A DNA stretch of 64,000 bases, taken from Acidobacteriota bacterium (GTDB lineage: Bacteria > Acidobacteriota > Blastocatellia > Pyrinomonadales > Pyrinomonadaceae). Below the pieces are notes generated by a model. The model had not been told where the DNA came from. It saw only the letters and a list, made by a program, of their open reading frames with translations, and did no database searches. The stretch is taken from positions 1 to 64,000 of the forward strand of contig JAEZIT010000097.1 of assembly GCA_023436495.1 (NCBI GenBank), read 5' to 3'. Shown here in pieces: positions 7,205 through 15,064 of this stretch (position 1 is the stretch's first letter; every line of letters begins with the position of its first letter). A program made the translations under genes and the position numbers.

Positions 7205-7827
7205 TATTCGTCTATATCCCGCCCGTCGGACTGCAGCATGTTGGTGCAGAATTCCTTCCAGACCGACTTTTGAATGCCGAGGTAATAGCCGAGATTTGCG
7301 GCGGCGACGTTTCTGGCCGATTCGACGATACCGCCGGACCGATCGGTATTTTGCTTTTCGCGTAGCCCGATCACATAGAATCCCACGGTGTTGCGGTCGA
7401 GCGCCACGCAGAAATTATTCTCTGCCTCGCCGGATAGGAAATGCGAGATGACAGACGTGTCGACGTCCTTGGCGGTCGGGTCGTATGTGGGTTTTACCTT
7501 AAAGACGGTTTCGCGGGCCCCTTCGTGAATTTCGATGAGGCGGACCCAATCATATTTTCCCGAACCGTGCAGGAGAATGCGTATGAAATCGCCTTCGGCG
7601 AGCGGGCGGTGCGGCTGTTCGGCGCCGGAGGCATCGAATACGGCGTATTCCGATGGCGTCGAGCTCTTCGACCATTCCTTTATATCGAACAATTTACGGG
7701 TGACGAGCTCGAAATGCCGGGCCGCGTCTGCCGCATTGTCGAAATTTCGTGTGACGAAATTGACCGACGAGTCGTTATTCTCGGCCGATCCCGCCGTTTT
7801 CAGCAGCTCCGCGACGATTCCTTCCAT
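7204..7827 (-). CDS. Conserved-looking cytosolic protein of unknown function, coupled to trmL
   Basis: I place the start at ATG 7827 (MEGIVAELLKTAGSAENND, 207 residues); the 48 extra codons upstream read like non-coding sequence. There is no signal peptide or membrane segment. The middle carries a compact beta-rich segment (LAEGDFIRILLHGSGKYDWV then EIHEGARETVFKVKP), and the C-terminus is FCTNMLQSDGRDIDE. The stop overlaps the trmL start, so the two are probably one transcript. No family recognised. Confidence 0.6.
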   Translation of the reverse strand: MEGIVAELLKTAGSAENNDSSVNFVTRNFDNAADAARHFELVTRKLFDIKEWSKSSTPSEYAVFDASGAEQPHRPLAEGDFIRILLHGSGKYDWVRLIEIHEGARETVFKVKPTYDPTAKDVDTSVISHFLSGEAENNFCVALDRNTVGFYVIGLREKQNTDRSGGIVESARNVAAANLGYYLGIQKSVWKEFCTNMLQSDGRDIDE

Positions 7828-8004
7828 AACATTTCGATTATAATTGCGCTTTGGCAAATATTTCCACATTTTCCTTAGCGTGCATCTTAAATAACGCGGA
7901 TTACATCCATTTAGACGTGGCCATGCCGGGTGTGTGATGCCGGCGGCGGCCGATTGTGCTACAATCCGCATTTGTTAAATTCGACACGGAAGGAGAAACC
8001 TCTA

Positions 8005-8826
8005 GTGCGTTTGTGTTTTAGAACTCTGGCTATTTTTGCGTTCATAGCTTTTGCGGGAATTAATCTCGCATTTGCGCAGGATGAGCCGGCGAAGATCGAA
8101 GAAAAGAAGCCCGAACCGGCTGCGACTCCCGCAAAGATCGACCCCAAGAATATGACGGCCGAGCAGATAGCCGAAGCTACTCTGTTCGTTTACGGATATC
8201 CCGGCGGCCGTGAGACGCTTCAGCGGATCCGAAAAACCTCTATCGAGCGCGGCACCGTAAGGGTTGCGAACGGAGACGGCCGGATGGAGAATGCCAGCTA
8301 TCAGAAATGGTCGATCCGCGGCGAGAGCCTGGACAAGGAAAAGATACGCCTCGACCAGGATTTTGCGACGGCACGTTACGCACTGATCTTCAACGACGAT
8401 AAGGTGCTGGGCCTGTATAACGACGCCGTATTCACGCCGCGTGAAGACGCGTCGAAGGCATTCGAGAACCAGATCGTCCGCGGGCTCGAGGCCCTGCTGC
8501 GGTACAAGGAAAACGGTTCGACGCTTGCGCTGGCCGGCCGCGACAAGGTGATGGGCGTTGAGTTCAATCAGATCGACGTCACTGACAAGCAGGGGCGCAA
8601 GACGCGGTTCTTTGTCAGCGTAAAATCGTTCCGAGTGATGATGCTGGAATATGAGGAAGGCGGCGTTAAATACAAGCGCAGGTTTTACGATTACAATTAC
8701 GCTCAGGGCACGCTAGTGCCGTATCGCACGGTTTTGTGGGCGGATGATAAGATCGTCGAGGAAACGAACATCGGAACCGTCACATTCGGACAAAAGGTCG
8801 ATGAGGGTCTTTTCCGAACGAGCTAG
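8005..8826 (+). CDS. Exported protein of unknown function, LolA/LppX-like character
   Basis: The GTG at 8005 is chosen because AGGAGAAACC precedes it and a signal peptide starts there (VRLCFRTLAIFAFIAFAGIN, cleavage after LAFA). The 273-residue product then has a Pro/Lys/Glu-rich linker and a domain beginning MTAEQIAEATLFVYG. The later pattern (RMENASYQKWSIRGE, then MLEYEEGGVKYKRRFYDY and IVEETNIGTVTFG) resembles periplasmic proteins of the outer-membrane lipoprotein-sorting fold, half-barrels that carry lipids. This is a structural guess only. The next gene also encodes an exported protein. Confidence 0.6.
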   Translation: MRLCFRTLAIFAFIAFAGINLAFAQDEPAKIEEKKPEPAATPAKIDPKNMTAEQIAEATLFVYGYPGGRETLQRIRKTSIERGTVRVANGDGRMENASYQKWSIRGESLDKEKIRLDQDFATARYALIFNDDKVLGLYNDAVFTPREDASKAFENQIVRGLEALLRYKENGSTLALAGRDKVMGVEFNQIDVTDKQGRKTRFFVSVKSFRVMMLEYEEGGVKYKRRFYDYNYAQGTLVPYRTVLWADDKIVEETNIGTVTFGQKVDEGLFRTS

Positions 8827-8908
8827 TTAGAAAAACAATTTGGAACTTTATTTAGGCCGGGCGGTGTATAGGATTCGAGTTAAGAATTCTATCAGAAGGA
8901 GAACACCG

Positions 8909-9514
8909 ATGAACCGGCCTAAATTTATTTTGGTCTCCCTAACCGCTTTCTTTCTCTCCATTTGCAGCCTTTCGGCTGCTGCTCAATCCGAACCGGAACG
9001 ACCCGCAAACGAACAAAGTTACGAAGTTTCGCTTCATCTGATCCTGGCGTCGAATGACGCGCAGATCAAGAATGAAATACCGGCGAATCTTTCGACGGTC
9101 GCCGGCAGTTTGAAGAACCGTTTCGGGTATTCTTCGCTGCGGCTGGTAAATACGTATTTCGGACGCCTGGCAGAGGCTGGAAGCTTTGAATACAAGAGCG
9201 TGATCGACAATTTTACCGGTGATGCCGGCAGCAGGCCGCCGATGTTCGTCGATTGGAGCGTTCGGCGCGTGCGAAGCGCCTCGGGCCGGACGGGATCACC
9301 GACGTTCTCGATCGAAGCCTTCAGATTCGGCGCCCGCGTGCCCATAACCATCACGCCCGACGGTAAATCGGCGCTCAATTACGAAATGACCGGGCTCAAC
9401 CTAGACAGGCTGGCCGTCCCGTCAGGCGAGGCAACGCCCATCGGCACACTCAGCATGCCCGGAACGAACGGGACATTATTTCTTGTAATAACGATCAGCC
9501 CGACGAGGAATTGA
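8909..9514 (+). CDS. Exported protein of unknown function
   Basis: The ATG at 8909 has AGAAGGAGAAC upstream and starts a signal peptide (MNRPKFILVSLTAFFLSICS, cleavage near AAAQ). The 201-residue product has a beta-strand-rich mature region: YEVSLHLILASNDAQ, FGYSSLRLVNTYFGRLAEAG, RVPITITPDGKSALNYEMTG and a final TLFLVITISP. An alternating hydrophobic pattern suggests a small beta-sandwich in the periplasm. No family recognised. The spacing of 82 bp from the upstream gene and the shared orientation suggest co-expression with it or a weak separate promoter. Confidence 0.6.
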   Translation: MNRPKFILVSLTAFFLSICSLSAAAQSEPERPANEQSYEVSLHLILASNDAQIKNEIPANLSTVAGSLKNRFGYSSLRLVNTYFGRLAEAGSFEYKSVIDNFTGDAGSRPPMFVDWSVRRVRSASGRTGSPTFSIEAFRFGARVPITITPDGKSALNYEMTGLNLDRLAVPSGEATPIGTLSMPGTNGTLFLVITISPTRN

Positions 9515-9665
9515 TCGGAAGAAGAGTGAAATAGCCGAGGCGAAAGTGCGTACGGTGCATTACCAACACACGATCTTTTGCAACCTTTCCAGCCCGGTGA
9601 CGTGATTCAGTTCGTAGGGCGGCTTTTGTTTTGATTGATAATCTATTGTAAAAAAGTATGAGTGT

Positions 9666-10298
9666 ATGGCTCTGGACAAATTCGAATCATCTGGCACGGA
9701 GGAACTGCGCGTCACTGTGCCTGAAGAGAAGCTGTCGGACCATGACCTGATCGAGGCCGTAAAAAACGGCGACGAAGCGGCTTTTGCCGAGGTCGTCCGC
9801 CGTTACAAAAACCCGATCACGAACTACCTCTACCGCTTTTTGAACGATTATGAAGAAGCTGTGGACCTGGCACAGGAGACTTTTGTCAGGGTTTATTTTG
9901 CGATCGACCGGTATCACACGGGATATGCCTTTTCGACATATATTTACCGGATCGCGACAAACCTTGCGATCAGTGAGATCCGAAGACGAAAGCGCCGAAA
10001 ACTCCTGTCGCTGACCGGGCTTTTTCAAGCTGAACCGGATGACGAAACCGAATTTCAGCCACCCGATGAGCGGGCTTTGCCGGAAGACGAGGTGATCGAG
10101 GACGAGCAAAGCCGGGTGATAATGAAAGCGATCGCTGCCCTGCCTGAAAAATACAGGATCCCGATAATTCTGCGCGATATCGAGGAAAGGTCATACGAAG
10201 AAATTGCCTCGATCATGGAATTGGGGCTCGGGACGACGAAATCACGGATCAGCCGTGCGAGAGCGCTGCTGAAGGAAAAGCTGAAGCATTATTTCTAG
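9666..10298 (+). CDS. ECF-type RNA polymerase sigma factor (RpoE-like)
   Basis: The 210-residue protein has region 2 (AFAEVVRRYKNPITNYLYRF, then YEEAVDLAQETFVRVYFAID and FSTYIYRIATNLAISEIRRR) and region 4 (LPEKYRIPIILRDIEERSYE, then IASIMELGLGTTKSRISRAR). Regions 1.1 and 3 are absent, as in group 4 sigma factors. It redirects RNA polymerase to its own promoter set. An acidic linker (about residues 120-140) joins the two regions. The next gene starts 6 bp downstream and is its probable anti-sigma or partner protein. Confidence 0.93.
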   Translation: MALDKFESSGTEELRVTVPEEKLSDHDLIEAVKNGDEAAFAEVVRRYKNPITNYLYRFLNDYEEAVDLAQETFVRVYFAIDRYHTGYAFSTYIYRIATNLAISEIRRRKRRKLLSLTGLFQAEPDDETEFQPPDERALPEDEVIEDEQSRVIMKAIAALPEKYRIPIILRDIEERSYEEIASIMELGLGTTKSRISRARALLKEKLKHYF

Positions 10299-10303
10299 CT
10301 AAG

Positions 10304-11140
10304 ATGTCGAACGAAGAATTAAAAAATACGAACGCGGAGCGGGACGAAGAAGCGGTTAGCCATTTGCTGGCCGGCTTGAACCGCGTGGAAGCGCCGAAGA
10401 ATTTCGAATTTAAGGTAAAGGCGCGGATCGCCCAGGGGCAGCCGCGCGAAACGACCGGTTCGCGGCTGTTCCCGGCATTGCGATTGGCCGTACCGGCGGC
10501 GCTGCTGGCGTCGTTGGGCGGATATTTTGTGTTGAGCGGAGTGTTCGTTCCGGGCGAATCGACGCCCATCGCGCGGGAAACCCGTCAGAGCGTTCTGCCG
10601 GCGGCAACCGCCGCACCGATACAGACGCCCGCGGAAGCGATCGCTGAGACAGTAGCCGTACAGCCCGACAACGTGCCGGCGGCGCCTACACCGGCGGCCG
10701 TGAGGAGAAATTCGACCGTCGCGTCGACGCGTCAGGCATTCGATGTGAGGCCGGCCTCGAGGGCCGACACACCGGAACGTCCGGGCGGATCGGTGGTATT
10801 GGGCACCCGTGTCGAAGAACCGATCTATCCGAAGGGTTTGAATCCGAATGTAACGCCGATCGAAAAACCGGATGCAGGCGCGCAAAATAAACCTGTGAAG
10901 GCACGCGATTTTCTGGCCTTGCTAGGCGTGGAGGCGGCGGCGGACGGCATGAGCCTGAAGGCGAGCAGCGTGCGGCCGAAGAGCATTGGCGACAAGTCGG
11001 GAGTAAAGGCCGGCGACGTGATCGAGGCCGTGAACGATACGCCTGTTAATGCTTCGACGGAATTTACGAGCCCGTTCAACGGCCGCAGTATAACGGTCAG
11101 ACGCGAAGGAAAGAGCGTGAAGCTTTCGTTAACGCCGTAA
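10304..11140 (+). CDS. Probable membrane anti-sigma factor with C-terminal PDZ domain
   Basis: The 278-residue product has a cytosolic N-terminus of about 60 residues (VSHLLAGLNRVEAPKNFEFK is prominent), one membrane segment (LRLAVPAALLASLGGYFVLS), a long Ala/Pro/Thr-rich periplasmic linker, and a PDZ-like module at about residues 198-278 (GDKSGVKAGDVIEAVNDTPV). The place directly after the ECF sigma gene and the topology suggest it holds the sigma factor at the membrane. There is no HxxxCxxC zinc motif, so it is not a classical ZAS anti-sigma. A PDZ domain on the anti-sigma side could sense exposed protein C-termini, as DegS does for RseA; this is inference. Confidence 0.65.
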   Translation: MSNEELKNTNAERDEEAVSHLLAGLNRVEAPKNFEFKVKARIAQGQPRETTGSRLFPALRLAVPAALLASLGGYFVLSGVFVPGESTPIARETRQSVLPAATAAPIQTPAEAIAETVAVQPDNVPAAPTPAAVRRNSTVASTRQAFDVRPASRADTPERPGGSVVLGTRVEEPIYPKGLNPNVTPIEKPDAGAQNKPVKARDFLALLGVEAAADGMSLKASSVRPKSIGDKSGVKAGDVIEAVNDTPVNASTEFTSPFNGRSITVRREGKSVKLSLTP

Positions 11141-11893
11141 CGAACGTGTGGAATTTGGCAGGAGGTATAATCCTGCCAAATATAGAATTACGGTGAAAAA
11201 TTGAATGTAGCCCGTCCCAGCCGAATAACGCGGCAGATCTAGCAGCCACGTAAACGCTTCCTTTCCCGGATTTTCAAGAATATTCCTCAGCCAATTCCCG
11301 CCTTCCGGCGCGGCCAGATTTGCAAGCACAAGATATTTAACGACGAAGGCGAGACCGAACAGGGCAGCGAGGCTGCGCAGCAGCCGCTTTGTGTCGAATT
11401 CCGCGAAGAGATTGTTCCAGAGCGTCCAGAAAAAGCAGAACGACACGACCCAGAACGGCAAACCTTGCTCCGGGATAAGCGCGTTGAAAAGCTGTGCGGT
11501 GGCAGCGGCCAGCGAAAAGAGCACGGCAGCGTTGGCGACGTTCTTTACCGTTGGAAAGTCTTCGGAAAACCAGCCGTGGACCGAGACTAATCCGGCCCGG
11601 AAATAAAGGATGATAAGGATCGCCGCGAAAACGAGGCAGACGAGCGCCGGCGGAAGGAAAATAAGTGCACCATCGGCCGAAGCAATGCGAACGCCGCCGA
11701 GCAGCGCCGCGGTCAGAAATATCGCGGGCAGCAGAATGTACGTGAGCAGTTCGCGCTGATTGCCGGGAGCCGTGTCCGCCGGTCTGCCGATCGCCGCGAT
11801 CTCGTTCGATTCGATCACTTTGACATCCACCGCGGATGATTCGTCAAACACGAGCGAGTCGCCTTTGTCAGTTGTACCCGGAATTTCCTGCAT
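11129..11893 (-). CDS. Polytopic membrane protein of unknown function
   Basis: The 254-residue protein has an acidic N-terminus of about 45 residues and about six hydrophobic segments (starting near LLTYILLPAIFLTAALLGGV and ending near FFTVILYLAGLYLLP). No motif ties it to a known transporter. Its ATG overlaps the upstream TPR-like gene stop (TAATG), so both are made from one transcript. Its last 12 bp overlap the end of the convergent PDZ gene. Confidence 0.6.
   Translation of the reverse strand: MQEIPGTTDKGDSLVFDESSAVDVKVIESNEIAAIGRPADTAPGNQRELLTYILLPAIFLTAALLGGVRIASADGALIFLPPALVCLVFAAILIILYFRAGLVSVHGWFSEDFPTVKNVANAAVLFSLAAATAQLFNALIPEQGLPFWVVSFCFFWTLWNNLFAEFDTKRLLRSLAALFGLAFVVKYLVLANLAAPEGGNWLRNILENPGKEAFTWLLDLPRYSAGTGYIQFFTVILYLAGLYLLPNSTRSLRR
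11153..11181. other. Perfect 11-bp hairpin at a convergent gene junction
   Basis: ATTTGGCAGGA (11153-11163) and TCCTGCCAAAT (11171-11181) pair across a 7-nt loop. It lies inside the 3' end of the leftward membrane-protein gene and 13 bp past the stop of the rightward PDZ gene. No T-tract follows on either strand. It may protect the 3' end of the rightward transcript. Confidence 0.4.
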
Positions 11894-12420
11894 TATTTTC
11901 GTTCCCTGATCAGGCGAAGCGGATTGAAATCATCGGCGGTAACGGTCAGGCCCTGCTCGAGTTCGTGGCGGAGTTCGGCCGGTGTCCTGAGTTGCAGGTT
12001 CGCGTCCGACGACCGGAAATCGGGGTCGAGCGCAGTGACGCGGTTTGCGGCCTCGAGGCCTTGCGTGAACAAAGCGTCGTCGTTCGAAACTCGGCCCCAG
12101 CCCTGCCGATAAAAGCTGTACGCGATGTAAAACTGGGTATTCGCATCGCGCGATTCGGGATCGGCACGCCGAAAGCTGTCGCGTGCGGCGATAAAATTGT
12201 CCTGGCGGAACGCCTGCAGGCCTTCGTTGAATTTTGCCTGATCTATCTCGTACGTGCCGATGAAAACCTGGCCTTTCGTGGCGGCATTTCCGATGGTCGA
12301 AATGGCACTAGACGGCACCTCGGCAATAGAGCGCGGCGCCGAAAGGTAGAGCAGCCCGATAAACACGGAATAGACAGCCGTAAGGGCGATACTTAAAAGC
12401 TGGATATACTTGACCTTCAT
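11893..12420 (-). CDS. Membrane-anchored TPR-like protein
   Basis: The 175-residue product starts with one hydrophobic segment (LLSIALTAVYSVFIGLLYLS), which may be a signal anchor. The exported part has helical pairs of TPR type: FNEGLQAFRQDNFIAARDSF with its partner QFYIAYSFYRQGWG, and a later segment ending VTALDPDF. TPR repeats are scaffolds for protein contacts. The gene is translationally coupled to the polytopic membrane protein that follows, so they may form a complex. No specific function assigned. Confidence 0.6.
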   Translation of the reverse strand: MKVKYIQLLSIALTAVYSVFIGLLYLSAPRSIAEVPSSAISTIGNAATKGQVFIGTYEIDQAKFNEGLQAFRQDNFIAARDSFRRADPESRDANTQFYIAYSFYRQGWGRVSNDDALFTQGLEAANRVTALDPDFRSSDANLQLRTPAELRHELEQGLTVTADDFNPLRLIRERK

Positions 12421-12468
12421 TGGTATAATCCCAACGATATTAAACCACAGTCCTGCACGGTATTCACG

Positions 12469-13404
12469 ATGAACATTTCGTTACGGCTAGTTCTCGCCAT
12501 AATTGCCGCCGCCGTTCTTTGCATATTTACCGCGGCCGCGCAAACGCCGGATGACGGCTGGATGCGGATAACCAGCAACGACGGCAGGTTCTCCGTCCAG
12601 GTCCCGAAGAACTATGATGCGTTCTATGATAAGGACGGTTTTTTTATTTCGACGTCGTATGACCTGTTCGAATTGCGGAAATCGCTCATTCTGAATTCGT
12701 ACCATGCGAAGACGCTGGTCAGCCTTGAGAATTACACGGTGAAGAATCCCGCCAGCGCCGCGGCGGTATTGCGCGAATCGGAGAAATCACTGGGCAAATT
12801 TATGGATCACGAAGGTGACGGATTTAAGGCAAAGCGGGCGACGGCGCAAACGGCGGATCTCAATATTGTCCGCCAATATGTGTATTACGACGATCAGCTT
12901 TTGATATTGACAGCGGCGTCGAAATTAGCGGCGACCGAAGTGACGAATAGGTTTTTGAATTCGGCGAAACTTGTCGACAAGAAAGCGGGCGAATCCGCGT
13001 TGAAGCACAACGTCGCTTTGACGTTTTCTCGACTTAGGATCGCTCCACTTACGCTCAGAGTATTGGAGAAGCAGCCGGACGCGGACGGAAAACCGGGTGC
13101 CGACGCACCGAAGACGCCGGCCAAGGGCGATCCGTCTTATGCAAAGCCGGTTTTCGCTTTTCGCCCACGGCCGTTTTATACGAATATGGCAAGGACACGA
13201 TCGATCGAGGGCGAGGTGCGGTTTAGGGTCACAACCACGGTAAACGGCGGGATCAGCCATATCGATATACTGAAACAGCTCCCTGACGGATTGATGCGGC
13301 AGACATTATTTGCGGCGTTGCGGATGAAGATCATTCCCGGGGAACAGGATGGCAAACCGATATCGCAAACCCAGCAGATCTATTATTCGTTCGACATACT
13401 TTAA
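12469..13404 (+). CDS. Exported protein with C-terminal TonB-like domain
   Basis: The 311-residue product has a signal sequence (LVLAIIAAAVLCIFTAAAQ), an N-terminal domain beginning GWMRITSNDGRFSVQVPKNY, and a C-terminal region of about 90 residues (RTRSIEGEVRFRVTTTVNGG, then LPDGLMRQTLFAALRMKIIP) that matches the TonB C-terminal fold. Classical TonB keeps an N-terminal anchor and a Pro-rich linker and passes energy to outer-membrane receptors; this protein lacks the Pro-rich spacer and appears to be cleaved. It is therefore a TonB-domain protein rather than a proven energy transducer. The amidohydrolase gene begins 4 bp after its stop. Confidence 0.7.
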   Translation: MNISLRLVLAIIAAAVLCIFTAAAQTPDDGWMRITSNDGRFSVQVPKNYDAFYDKDGFFISTSYDLFELRKSLILNSYHAKTLVSLENYTVKNPASAAAVLRESEKSLGKFMDHEGDGFKAKRATAQTADLNIVRQYVYYDDQLLILTAASKLAATEVTNRFLNSAKLVDKKAGESALKHNVALTFSRLRIAPLTLRVLEKQPDADGKPGADAPKTPAKGDPSYAKPVFAFRPRPFYTNMARTRSIEGEVRFRVTTTVNGGISHIDILKQLPDGLMRQTLFAALRMKIIPGEQDGKPISQTQQIYYSFDIL

Positions 13405-13408
13405 AAAC

Positions 13409-15064
13409 ATGAAAAAGTTTCTGAATATTGCACTTATCGTCGCGGCCGCGGTTTCGGGCGCTTTTGCTCAGGCATTTTCCGCTGATCTGGTCGTCGTGAA
13501 CGGAAATATCCGGACAATGGACGCGAAGCGGACGGTCGTCAGTTCGGTCGCGGTTTACGGCGGAAAGATCATAGCAGCGGGAACGGACGCGGAGACGAAG
13601 GCCCTGATCGGGCCGGCGACAAGGATTGTCGACGCGAAGGGCAAAACGATCATCCCCGGATTCAACGATGCTCACGTCCACTTTATGGAGACCGGTTCGC
13701 AGCTTTCGTGGGTCGATCTTCGCGACGCGAAAACCCCGGAGGAATTTGTCAAGCGGATAAAGGATTACGCCGCGAAGCTGCCGAAGGGCCGTTGGATATT
13801 GGGCGGCAAATGGGACCATGAGAATTGGGTGCCCGCGAACCTGCCGACGCGCCAAATGATAGATGCCGTTACACCTGATAATCCCGTGTTTATCGACCGT
13901 TTGGACGGCCACATGGCGCTGGCGAATAGCCTCGCGCTGCGGCTTGCGGGCGTTACGAAGGAATCGAAAGAGGTTCCGGGCGGACAGATAGTTCGTGATG
14001 CCGCCGGCGAGCCGATGGGCGTTTTGAAGGACGAGGCGATGGGTTACGTCACAAAAGTGATCCCTGATACCTCGTTCGAGGAAAAACTGGAAGCGGCGAT
14101 CGCCGCGACCGAACATGCCGCGAGCCTCGGGATCACGAGCGTAAAGGACGTATCGGCCGGAACCGACATCGGCGTTTATCAGGAGCTGATGCGTCAGGGC
14201 AAACTGAAAACGCGTATATATGGATGTTCGACATTAGGTGATTTTCAGCGCTGGGACCGGACCGGGCTGCATTACGCATTCGGCGATGCGATGCTGCGTG
14301 TGGGCTGTTTGAAGGGGTTTGCGGACGGAAGCCTGGGGTCGACGACGGCCTGGCTCTTTGAGCCTTATCTGGACGATCCGAAATCGACAGGACTTGCAAT
14401 GGATGTTCAGGCCGCGGAAAAAAACGCGATCGCGGCGGACAAGGCCGGCCTCCAGATCCACATTCACGCGATCGGCGACCGTGCAAACGCCGAGATCCTT
14501 AACATCTTTGAAAAGCTTGAACAGGCGAACGGAAAACGCGACCGCCGGCCGAGCATTGAACATGCGCAGCACCTGCGGCAGCAAGATATTCCGCGATTCT
14601 GGCTGCTTGGCGTCGTCGCTTCGATGCAGCCGTTCCATATAATCGATGACGGCCGCTGGGCTTGGAAACGCTTAGACGAAAAGCGGCTGAAGGGAACATA
14701 TGCGTTCCGGTCGCTGCTTGATTCAGGCGCGGTGCTGGCGTTTGGATCGGATTCGCCGGTCGCTCCGCTGAATCCGCTTTACGGCGTTTATGCAGCGGTC
14801 ACGCGGCGGACGCTCGATGACAAAAACCCGAACGGCTGGATCCCCGAACAGAAGATCTCCGTCGACGAAACGGTCAGGGCATTTACGTACGGTTCTGCAT
14901 ACGGAGAATTTCAGGAAAATGTGAAAGGAACGCTTGAAGCCGGGAAGTTGGCGGACATGGTCGTGCTGTCTGATGACATTTTCGCGATCGACCCGACGAA
15001 GATCCGCGATGCCAAAGTGCTCATGACGATCGTCGGCGGCAAGGTGGTTTACGAAGCTAAATGA
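13409..15064 (+). CDS. Exported YtcJ-type metal-dependent amidohydrolase
   Basis: The start at 13409 gives a signal peptide (MKKFLNIALIVAAAVSGAFA). The 551-residue enzyme has the family metal motif HxH (H89, H91 in FNDAHVHF), a conserved GCLKGFADGSLGSTTAW segment whose Lys is the probable bridging residue, then IHIHAIGDRAN, SIEHAQH and GSDSPV. These are the metal and catalytic loops of the YtcJ/amidohydrolase-3 branch, which hydrolyses C-N bonds in amides, N-formyl or N-acyl compounds. The substrate is unknown and the protein should be periplasmic. Its stop overlaps the next start (ATGA), which encodes a paralog. Confidence 0.85.
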   Translation: MKKFLNIALIVAAAVSGAFAQAFSADLVVVNGNIRTMDAKRTVVSSVAVYGGKIIAAGTDAETKALIGPATRIVDAKGKTIIPGFNDAHVHFMETGSQLSWVDLRDAKTPEEFVKRIKDYAAKLPKGRWILGGKWDHENWVPANLPTRQMIDAVTPDNPVFIDRLDGHMALANSLALRLAGVTKESKEVPGGQIVRDAAGEPMGVLKDEAMGYVTKVIPDTSFEEKLEAAIAATEHAASLGITSVKDVSAGTDIGVYQELMRQGKLKTRIYGCSTLGDFQRWDRTGLHYAFGDAMLRVGCLKGFADGSLGSTTAWLFEPYLDDPKSTGLAMDVQAAEKNAIAADKAGLQIHIHAIGDRANAEILNIFEKLEQANGKRDRRPSIEHAQHLRQQDIPRFWLLGVVASMQPFHIIDDGRWAWKRLDEKRLKGTYAFRSLLDSGAVLAFGSDSPVAPLNPLYGVYAAVTRRTLDDKNPNGWIPEQKISVDETVRAFTYGSAYGEFQENVKGTLEAGKLADMVVLSDDIFAIDPTKIRDAKVLMTIVGGKVVYEAK

